This document shows, in pieces, positions 11,201 to 23,200 of a stretch of 64,000 bases of DNA. The notes beneath the pieces are model-generated. The model searched no databases. It saw only the letters and a program-made list of their open reading frames with translations, and was not told the DNA's origin. The position numbers and the translations under genes are program-made. The stretch lies in assembly GCA_022432975.1 (NCBI GenBank), contig CM039511.1:19680557-19744556 (forward strand), written 5' to 3'. How positions within the stretch are numbered: position 1 is the first letter of the stretch; every line of letters starts with the position of its first letter. Source of the stretch: Begonia masoniana (Eukaryota; Streptophyta; Magnoliopsida; Cucurbitales; Begoniaceae).

Positions 11201-14200
11201 ACCGAGTTTTAGTGCAATGATAGTCAATATAAAAATGCAGAAATAAACTACACAAGAGGTTGTTAACGCAGTTCGGCAACCAGCCTACGTCTTCGGGGCC
11301 ACGCCCAGATATAAAAACTTTTCCTTGAGTTCAAAAAGTTATAAGACACACGGACTTATACAAATAAAGACTCCTTTTATCTTTGTCGCCGCCTCTAGCT
11401 AACTTCCCAACGAAACAGTTTTTGCGAAATCCCCTCGACTTTAGAACGACCTCTCCCGAGATCTAGATAACAACAAGATCCCCTTGTTGTTGGTTCCTCC
11501 TGAAACTCGTGTTATAGCAAGATCCCCTCGCCCACGATCAAGAACGACAAGCTCTCCTTGTCTAAGAAACAGAACTCATCTAGAGTTCGGATGCAGCCTC
11601 CTCCCGAGACTGTGTTTCAATGAAAGACACGAAAAGTTGCCTCCTGGGACACCTCCTGGAACACCAGATCGAAGTCCTCGGATGCAACACACAACACACT
11701 CAGTAGAACAATGAAATCCACAGATTAGGTCGAGTGTGTAAAACAATCACTTACTCAAACACAGAAGCGATGAGAGTGAAAGAAAGTCGACGGCTCGGAA
11801 CAATAAACCTTCGCACGCGAGAAATAAAGCTCTGTCGTCTATCAGCTCTCTCAGAACCGAGAACCTTAAATAACATTGGTAACTTCCATAACATCAAATC
11901 AGATCAGTTACCAAATTTAATCTGGCGCCGCAAGTATTAAGGAAACGAATCTTACTTATTCAATAGTGTGATACCTCCTGTGACACATTAGGAAAGTCGC
12001 TCCAACTCATCAGATATTCGTTCAATAAATTAGGAAATCATCTCATGAATTATGGGAACATGAAGCCCAGCAGATTTGGTAAAGTTTCCATTAAATTGCC
12101 TTGCCAAATAAAACTTTTCCAAAAAAACAAGTGCATATAGCATTTTTAATATCTTTCCTAATATTGTTGTTTCCTTATTTTCCTCTTCTATAGAATCATC
12201 ATTACTGTTGACCAGACGCCAGCCAATAAACAGAATCGATTATTGCTTGATCACCAAGTATTAAATCATCAAATTAAGAAATACTGAAAATTGATATATT
12301 TTCTCCATAAATATGAATATATTTTGCCAAAAACACAATTGCCAACATATGCAAATATTTTGCATTTACAATCTCCCCCTTTGGCATTTTTTTGGCAAAA
12401 TCAATACTTTCAAGAACTCCCCCTGAATTAACTCCCCCTAAATAGTAGCATTGATCATCATCAATTGATATCACGTTTCAGAGAACATAGCATATCATAT
12501 CTCACCCAAAATACTTCCCCTTTTTGCCATAAAAGGACAAAAAAATAATTAATAAGGAAGATTAATCACCATATAACTGCTAGATCATAAATAAATATCA
12601 GAATCACCAAGTAAATATCATAGAGACCAAAGAATAGCGACCAGCACCATAGGGAGATAACTAATATAACATCCATGTAAGTATGAAAGTAATCATATAC
12701 GAGATATTGTCCACGCATAAGAAAAAAAATAGCAAGGGAGAAGAATATTCAGACATGATCCGGAACCATACCACAGAAGTAGTTCAAATATTATCCACGA
12801 CTAATACAAATAGTCAGTAAAGCAGTCAGATTTGTAGACGTCAATTCTCAGCATCATTATTGTCTGGCACACTTCCTGGAACATCCTCTGGAACACCAGA
12901 TAGACCTGCTTCTTCCATTGTACTGGTTGGTAGGTCTGAAGCGTCCATGCGAGGATTTTTCTTGTAAATTTCATTCAACAGTTTAAAAGTATCAGCCCTT
13001 TGTTTTTCCAGTTCCAAAATCTAACTGGAGAAAGACTTTGTCATTTCAACTAAGAATTTTACAGAACGGGCCAAGAGGGCAGAGTCGGTGGTTGACTCAG
13101 ATATGGACATTCTTACAACAAAATCTTCCAGATCATTTTTGTGCTCTCCTATTTTTAATTTATAGCTAATCCGTATTTCCTCCTTTTCAACATATAATTC
13201 TTCATTTTCTTGGATGATGGATTGTTGAGCAGACAATATACCATAAATTAGAGAGGAGAATGTGAGAGCTAACCTTGAATTGTTTCCTTCTACATGTTTC
13301 ATAATTTGCTCAAAAAATAACTTTCCAAAATCCATTGGTATAGAATTTCCAATCTGATATAGTAAAGCAGCCATAGACTTATTAATCCCTGTACCATGGG
13401 ATGTCGGAAGCCAGTTTTGCATAGCAATTTTGTGTAGAATACTGTACTTAACAGACAGTTGAGAGGCCGAAAAGTCTTTCCCATGGGCCAAATTCTTCTG
13501 ACACCCCCTGTGACATCGAAGATTACTCTATTGAAATCTGGGATAAACAGGTCAGAAGCAGTCGGCATTAATCCCAAATATTCATTGATAATTACTGGGT
13601 TGAAGTTGAAGATATGGTCTCTCACAAAAACTTTGCCAAAATCAGGATGAACTGCATCTTTCACTCCGAAATCTAAGTTACAGTAAAACTCTTGCACAAT
13701 TTTCCAAACAAATGGACAGATGTTTCTAAAAGATTTTTCTAATCCCAGACTGATCAAATGGTATACTACTGCATCATATTGAGAAAAATCTTCTTCGTGA
13801 ATATTTCTTTCAGGCAAAATATTTCGTTGAGAGAAATTTGGCCATCTGCTTGCATGTAATCTTGACTTAAAATCTTCATTTGAGACTTTATAGAAGATTT
13901 ACCTTTCTGGACGGTTTTGGATTTTGGAGCGCTTCTTGGTACTGAAACATCAATGATCTTTTTCTTTTTGGATTTTGGGGCATCTAGCTGGCTTTTCTGT
14001 GGTGCTTGTGTAATAGATGTTTTTCGAACTTTCTTGCCGGAGAGCTTAGAGGTCTTTTGAACAGTAGATTTTGAGCCCTTTGAAGTGGAGGATTTTGAAC
14101 TCTTCGGAGCAGAAGTCTTTGAATGCTTTGGAGTAGCGATTCGGGCCGATTTTCGAATCGGTGTCTCTGGAGATTTTTTGGATAAGACTTCTTCATAATC

Positions 14201-17200
14201 AGAATTTATTTCTAGAATGGCTTCTTGTAGCCATGAACTATCAAAGGAGGACTCTTTCTCAACTCTTTTTCGTTTGTCTTTCAATGCTATAGAAACCTTC
14301 GAATTTCGTAGTGCCTTAGGCGGCACGGAGCTGGTCTTGAATCTGTCGTTACTCTATTTTTGAAATTTTCGTTGAACTCCAGATGTTTGTCAACTTGTTG
14401 TAGTGGTGTTGCTTCGGTAATTTTTGGAGACTCTTTCTCGGTAACACCTAGATTTACCGATGGTGAAATAGGTGAGTAGACGACAATAGCCGATTCAGAA
14501 TATGGCGTTTTTGCTGAAACTTGCTCTTTAAACATCTCTTCGATGATGACCATTGTGAGAATAGAGAATAAAACCCTAATCGCTGACTGAAGATCTCAGG
14601 GAAAAAGAGAAAGAGTGTTCTGGAACTTCCTTATGAATTGGGTTAACTCACTAATAAATACCCATCAAATCTCAGCATTAAAATAATATCCCAAAAATGT
14701 AGTATATGTTTCGAAAAATAAATCCGAATATTCATCAAATTTCCATAAATCAGAAAAGTGAATCTTGAATAATAGTTAAGTTCTTCATAAACTCGGAAAT
14801 ATGCCAATAACATAATACAGCCCCAGGCCTTTCCAAAATAACCATCCAGTCTCCATAAGAATTTTCAAGTGTTGCATGTCACACACGGTGTTACTCCATA
14901 AAGATAATTCGCTGCAGGGGGTGAGTAACAACACAGTAGATTGCCAAAACAAAACAAGAAAGAAACAAAACGCCTAAAGCAATTATTATTATTATTATTA
15001 TTTTTTAAATAACAGTAAGAAACAACTTACATAATACAGAAACCAAGAGCAGATCTCAACTCTTCAAATCTAACACCATCTAATGCCTTGCTGAAAATAT
15101 CTGCAATTTACTTTTTAGTCACCATATGCTCTAGATTAATAACTTTGTCCTCTACAAGAGATCGAATAAAGTGATGTCGTATATCAATATGTTTTGTCCG
15201 TGAGTGCTGAACTGGATTTTTAGAAATATTGATTGCACTCAGATTGTCGCAGTAGAGGGTCATGACACCCTGTGTGACACCATAGTCTTTCATCATTTGT
15301 TTCATCCAAAGGAGTTGCGTACAGCTGCTACCTGCTGCTATATACTCTGCCTCAGCCGTAGATAAAGAAATAAAATTCTGCTTCTTGCTAAACCATGACA
15401 CTAAATTGTGTCCAACATAAAAATATCCACCCGAAGTGCTTTTCCGGTCATTGGAGCTTCCTGCCCAGTCAGCGTCACAATAACCCCCCAGATTAGCATT
15501 AGAATCAAAAGAATACTAGAAGCCATAATCAGTTGTTCCACTAACATATTTTAGAATTCGTTTCACCGACACTAAGTGTGACTCCCTTGGATTGGCTTGA
15601 AATCGAGCGCATAGACCCACGCTATAACAGATATCTGGTCGGTTGGCAGTAAGATATAATAGGCTTCCAATCATGCTTCTATATAAGTGCGGATCAACAG
15701 CAATTCCCTTTTCATCTTTAGATATTTTCTCATGTGTCCCAAGGGGTGTTCTACGCGGGCGTGCATTCTCGAGCTTGAATTTTTTCAATAAAGTCTTGGC
15801 ATATTTGGCTTGAGAGATAAAAATACCATTTTTTTCTTGCTGAATTTGAAGTCCAAGAAAATAAGTGAGTTCTCCAACCATACGCATCTCGAATTCACTA
15901 GTCATTTGAGCAACGAACTCATCCACCATCGCCTGTGACACCGAGCCAAACACTATGTCGTCAACATATATTTGAGAAAGTAAAAACTGACCTTTGGCAT
16001 GCCGGACAAAAAGGGTTTTATCGACTCCTCCTCGATCATATCCCTTGGTTAATAAATACTGTGTAAGACGTTCATACCACGCACGGGGAGCTTGTTTAAG
16101 CCCATATAAAGCCTTCTTTAATTTATAAACATACTCGGGATGATGAGGGTCTTTGAAACCCTTTGGTTGAACAACATAAACTTCTTCATTTAGAAATCCA
16201 TTGAGAAACGCACTCTTCACATCCATTTGATAAAGCTTGAACTGCATAACACACGCAATAGCCAATAGGAGCCGAATAGATTCAAGGCGAGCAACTAGAG
16301 CAAAAGTTTCATCGAAATCAATCCCTTCAATCTGAGAGTACCCTTGAGCAACTAGCCGAGCTTTATTGCGAGTAATGTTACCATGTTCATCGGTTTTGTT
16401 CTTGTAGATCCACTTAGTACCAATAACATTCACATCAAGAGGGCAAGGTACTAGGTCCCACACTTGATTTCTGGAGAATTGATTGGGTTCGTCTTGCATA
16501 GCTTCTATCCAATATTCATCTTGTAGAGCTTCTTTCACATTCTTGGGCTCGATTGTTGATGTAAAGCATGACATTTGAATCATTTATCGATAATTTACTC
16601 TCGACTTATCTCTGGTTCGTATACCATCATTTAGAATGCCAATAACCTCCTCTGTGGAATGATTCTTCTGAACACGGGAAGATGGTTGTCTATTCTGTGT
16701 AGTAGTCACCTCCGCTTCATCAACCGGCTCTGTTTGAGCTGTGACACCGCCTGAGACACCCTCTGTGACACCTGATGGAACACTAGAATCTTCATGATTT
16801 GAAGTCTGATTTGCATCGTCTTTTGGAACATAACCCATGTCTAGAGAGTCATCTATTTGTACATTTGCAGATTCAATGACAGTTTGTGTTCTTTTATTGT
16901 AAACCCGATAAGCACGACTATTTGTAGCATAACCGAGAAATATGGCTTCATCACTCTTCGGATCAAGTTTCCCCCTGTGTTCCCTGTCATTCAACACAAA
17001 GCATATGCTACCAAAAGAATGAAAATAATTAAGATTTGGAGTTTTACCTTTCCATATCTCATAGGGTGCATAGAAGTCTTGCCGCGGAGGTACACCCGAT
17101 TAATCGTATAACATGTTGTGCTCATAGCTTCGGCCCAGAATTTTTGAGGAATATCCCTCTCATGAAGCATAACACGAGTCATTTTGGCCAATGTACGGTT

Positions 17201-20200
17201 CTTCCGTTCAACGACTCCGTTTTGTTGAGGAGTTTTGGGTGCCGAGAACTCATGTGCAATGCCTAGATGTTTACAAAAATCTGCGAATTCAGCATTCTCA
17301 AACTCTCTTCCATGGTCACTGCGGATGCGTATAATTTTGAGGATAACACAGTCTTTCTCGCGTTGAAGACGAGTACACATTGATTTGAACACCTTGAACG
17401 TGTCGGACTTCTCTCTAAGAAACTCCACCCAAGTGTAGCGTGAGAAATCATCAACAGTCACGAATACATAACGTTTCCCTCCAATACTCTCAACAGGCAT
17501 TGGCCCCATAAGATCCATGTGAAGTAAATCAAGAATACGGGTAGTTGTGGAACCCTGGGACATCGGGTGTGACACCTTCGTTTGCTTACCAATTTGACAT
17601 GGTCCACACATTCTTTCTTCAACAAACTTTAATATAGGAATTCCTCGGACAGCTCCTCTTGAAATAAGCTTTTCAAACATTCTGAAATTAACATGCCCCA
17701 ACTTTCTATGCCATAATATGGTGTCTTCCATACTCGATTGGAGGCAAGTAGATGTGGAAGAAATAAGATAGCAATTTTCGGAAGATCTAAGTCCTTGAAT
17801 AACACACTTGTTGCTTTGATCGGACACCACACATTTTTCTCGTATGAATTGGACATTCAATTCTTCATCACAAAGCTGACTAATACTAATTAGATTGGAT
17901 TTCAAACCTTTTACCAACAAAACATTACTCAGTTGTGGTAAACCAGGAACATTTAGCGTTCCCCTTCCAATGACATCCGTTGAGACACCGTTGCGGAATG
18001 TAACTTTTCCCATAGATTCGGGTATAATGTCCTTCAAATACTTCTCTTCACCGGTCATATGTCTAGAACAGCCGCTATCAAAATACCAAGCATTAATTTC
18101 AATCGCCTTTAATGAAAGATGTGTAACATTACACTTCAAACTTGGTTTCATCACCCATTTCTGATACGGAAATCTGTAAGAAGATGTATTTCTCACAGTA
18201 CCCAATCTTAAGTCAGCAAGATAAGTAAAGCATTTAGGTCGAATATGACCACGGCGTTGGCAATAATGACATACCGTGACATATTTATTACCTTTGCTGC
18301 TTGTGGTTTGATAAGAGTCATAGAAATTTAATTTTCTGTCAATTCTAGAAATTCTGCTTGCAACTTGCTTTCCTTTGTAAACAGCTCTCGGGGTTGACAC
18401 TTGCTGTGACACTTGCTGAGACACCGTGCTTCCTTTCACGAATTTCATCACAGAGCGATTTTCCTTTATTGCTACCGTTTTTGAACCTGAACTTTCTCTT
18501 TTGAATCCCAATCCAAATCGATTTATGCCTGACTTGCTGACATTTAAAATGTCATCTAGATTAGAAGAACCCGAATTCAGCATTTTGACATTCTTTTTCA
18601 TGAGACTTATCTCATTGGTTAGATTGTTAGCTTCTTCCTGACTAGCTTTCAACTTTATCTCCAGATCATCAATAACATTTTGAAGATTGTTCTTCTCATC
18701 TTGTAAATTTCTAATCTATCCGTGCAAAAGCTGATTCACTTCAACAAGCTTGGTCCATTTCTCATGCAAAAACTTATATTCCCCAATGAGATCTTCTTCT
18801 GTGACTGGTTCTTCGTCTTCATCACTGTTACTAGAAAATCCGTCTATGACACCGTGTATAACACCAGTATTTTCTTCATGTTCTACCTTGCCAACGAGAG
18901 CCACATGATCGCTCTGAAATTCATCTTCCTTTTCTGACTTGTCCTCACTCCAAGTGGCATTCAGAGAGTTCTTCTTTTTCTTCAAGGTATTAGCACATTC
19001 TGCTTGTATATGCCCGAAGCCTTCACATTCTCTGCACTGGATGCCTTTGTTCTTGAGTGGTTGATCGGACACATAAGATTCTTCTCTGTGCTTCTTGTTG
19101 CTTGAGAAACCATTTTTGAAGTTTGTGACACTCTGCTTGACACCGCGAGAATTTCTTCCAAATCTCTTCATAACTTTGTTGAAATTCTTTGAAAGCAGGG
19201 CTAGAGATTCCTCCAAGTCATCTTCATCATGCTCGTTACAGTTTTGTACCTCTATTTTGAAAGCAACTCTCTTTGCCTTCTTTATTTCGGTGTCTCCTCC
19301 AAGATTCATTTCGAAAGTCCTAAGAGAGCCCATCAACTCTTCAAGCTTCATTTTAGACACGTCTTTTGCTTCTTCTATGGCAGTAACTTTATATGCAAAT
19401 CTTTGTGGCAAGGACCGGAGAGTCTTTCGAACAAGTTTTTCTTCGGAAATTGTTTCTCCAAGGGCAAATGCTTCATTAGCTATATCACATAGTTTTGCAT
19501 TGAACTCGCCAATAGTCTCATCTTCTTGCATCTTCAAATTCTCAAATCGAGTGGTTAACATTTGCATCTTGGACAATTTAACCGTCGATGTTCCTTCATA
19601 GGTTGTTTGAAGAATGTCCCATGCCCTCTTTGCGGATTCACATGTGGAGATGAGTCTGACCTGAATAGGATCTACGCCATTAAAGATAGCATTGAGAGCC
19701 TTCGAGTTACTATTTGCCAAGGCATCCTCATTTACCGACCAATCTTCCTCCGGCATAGGAGAGATGACACCATCTTTATTAGTGATCGTAGGATGATTCC
19801 AACCTGTTAGAATATATCTCCAAGTCTTCTCGTCAATAGCTTTAATAAATGCCCTCATCCTTGCCTTCCAATAAGCATAGTTACTCCCATCTAATAAAGG
19901 TGGACGCATTGTAGAACCTCCTTCTTTCATAGAGTCCATCGCACACGTACTGTGATCCTATCCCGCGGATCCTGCTTGAGAAATAGAAGCGACCCGCTCT
20001 GATACCAATTGAAAATCCACAATCAGTTATGCGATGTTACACAGGATGTCACACAAGGATATTTGTGTGACACCGAGTTTTAGTGCAATGATAGTCAATA
20101 AAAAAATGAGGAAATAAACGACACAAGAGGTTGTTAACGCAGTTCGGCAACCAGCCTACGTTTGCGGGGCCACGCCCAGATATAAAAACTTTTCCTTGAG

Positions 20201-23200
20201 TTCAAAAAGTTACAAGACACACGGACTTATACAAATAAAGACTCCCTCTTATCTTTGTCGGCGCCTCTAGCTAACTTCCCAACGAAACAGTTTTATCTTT
20301 GTCGGCGCCTCTAGCTAACTTCCCAACGAAACAGTTTTTGCGAGATCCCCTCGACTTTAGAACGACCTCTCCCGAGATCTAGATAACAACAAGATCCCCT
20401 TGTTGTTGGTTCCTCCCGAAACCCGTGTTATAGCAAGATCCCTTCGCCCACGATCAAGAACGACAAGCTCCCCTTGTTTAAGAAACAGACTCCTCTAGAG
20501 TTCGGATGCAGCCTCCTCCCGAGACTATGTAACGCCTAGAGTTTTTCTGAACTCAGTTTGTTACTCATAAACCCGAACATACTAAGAAAATTTTGGACCA
20601 AATTTAAAACTTTGATCGAAAGTCAAAATTTGACATTTTCTAAAATCTCAAAACATTTAAAGAATTGCAGCAGAAATCATTTGAGGAAAATAGAGTTAAA
20701 CGAACAATGCTTGAATAATCGGTTGAGATGTTAGGTTGAGATGTTAATCCGGTCAAAAGAAATAAAGGTTTAAATCGTGGAATACTTTAAAAGTTGCAAA
20801 AGTCAAACGCATCTGCCGCTGAACAAAGTCAATAGAAGAGGCTGAAACAGATAACAGAAGGCTCCTTCCGGTGACAAAACGACAAAACTTCCACTTCATC
20901 TTCTGGTAAGTCTAATACACGACATCCACCGGCCACTAAACGACGAGACTTCTACTACAGTCTTCCGATTAGTTTAATACGCTACATCCACCGGTCACTA
21001 AATGACAAAGGTCTCTACTACATCATCCGGTAAGTTTATTACTCGATATCCACAAGTCACTAAACTATAAAACTTCTACTTATATCTTCTGATGGCTTCC
21101 ACTGAAGATATCATCCGATGACTATACTGAAGACATCATCCGATGGCTTACTGAAGACATCATCTGATGACTATACTGAAGACATCATCCGATGGCTTTA
21201 CTGAAGACATCATCTGATAACTATACTGAAGACATCATCCGATGACTTTACTGAAGATATCATCCGATAGACAACAGGACAACAACAATTTCACTCTAAC
21301 AAAGAAAACTCCGACTACCAGAAGAACTTGAGCAATTTACTAAAATTCATTCAAAACCACTTAAATTCGGACACTACTCTAGCATTTAGTAAAACTACTA
21401 TTAACACCAACAGAGTATAATTTTCTGGAAGAAAATCTCAAGATGAGTTCAGAAACAATAAAACTACTACTGTCATGAAAATCCAACATACTTAAATTGA
21501 AACATTATCAATTAAATCTTCACACCAACTGACATCAGTTAAACCGCCCCATCAGCTGCCAGATTGCTGCATAGATGCACTCCTCCAACCAATCTAGTTC
21601 TCAGCAAACTCAGTAAACACACCTGCTTTCACTTCTTCACCTACATCACAAAACTCATCTATTAGCCTAATGCTAAGTAAGTAAAGTAATAATGTAATGT
21701 AATGCTGAAACATAAATTCCTAAATATGCAGTTTCTACTTTCTCATCTCAGTTGTATATGCATCGTTTCTGATCTGATCCCCTGTGAAATTGGGAGTTGG
21801 ATCACTTCTCCCAAAGTATAAATATCCACTGACTCATTAAGGGGCGGATTAATTCCCTTAACAGTAAATCTGATTCACATAGCTGTTTCTGATCCCCCTG
21901 TTCGATGGGAAGCGAATCAAGTTTCTCAAAGTCTAAATATCCACTATCTCATTAAGGGGCGAATTATTTCCCTTAACAGTAAATCTGATTCACATAGCTG
22001 TTTCATTATGTTCATTCCTTACCATGCCAACATGCATTCAAATTCATTTTCGTATACTTTTAAAATATGATGCATGACATACAGACACATTCAAGTAAAC
22101 AAAATCCTAATGTTTTATGATGTAGGCCCGAATGCACAAGCATACTTCACTTACCTGGATTCCTGGTGGATACTCGGTTAGGAGTTGCTTCGGAATTGCT
22201 CACCTAGAACCATAAACAGAGCATTAAGCCAATTCTTACTAATCCTCATTCTAAAGCATTCAGAAACCTAAGTGGACAGTCGGGAGTTCTATTCACTGAG
22301 CATTCCCAAATTCTACACTAAACCCGAATCTACTCTCATTCATGGCAAATCACAAAATACGTATCCACAATCTCCACTCAATCATCCTTAGTCACTAAAT
22401 CAGTAAGAAGTCAAGGTAAAACTCACCTAGATTGGAGAAATGAATCGGGAAGAAAGTTGCCTGGGGAGCTTTTCTAAGTTGAGCTGAAAACCGAGAGTGA
22501 GAATAAACAGTGACGGCTAAACCTCAATAAATTCTTCTTTAAATAGGTTATCCACTACCAATTTATAATTACTAAAATGCCCTTACTTATTCCTTCATTA
22601 ACCTAATCGGTAATTTCTCCCAATATCATCTATAAAACATCCCCTGCAAGTTAGTAAAATAAATAGTTCAATGAAACTGGGTGTTACAGACTGTGTTTCA
22701 ATGAAAGACACGAAAAGTTGCCTCCTGGGACACCTCCTGGAACACCAGATCGAAGTCCTCAGATGCAACACACAATACACTCAGTAGAACAATGAAATCC
22801 ACAGATTAGGTCGAGTGTGTAAAACAATCACTTACTCAAACACAGAAGCGATGAGAGTGAAAGAAAGTCGATAGCTCAGAACAATAAACCTTCGCACGCG
22901 AGAAATAAAGCTCTGTCGTCTATCAGCTCTCTCAGAACCGAGAACCTTAAATAATATTGGTAACTTCCATAACATCAAATCAGATCAGTTACCAAATTTA
23001 ATCTGGCGCCGCAAGTATTAAGGAAAACGAATCTTACTTATTCGATAGTGTGACACCTTTTGTGACACATTAGGAAAGTCGCTCCAACTCATCATGTATT
23101 CGTTCAATAAATTAGGAAATCATCCCATGAATTATTGGAACATGAAGCCCAGCAGATTTGGTAAAGTTTCCATCAAATTGCCTTGTCAAATAAAACTTTT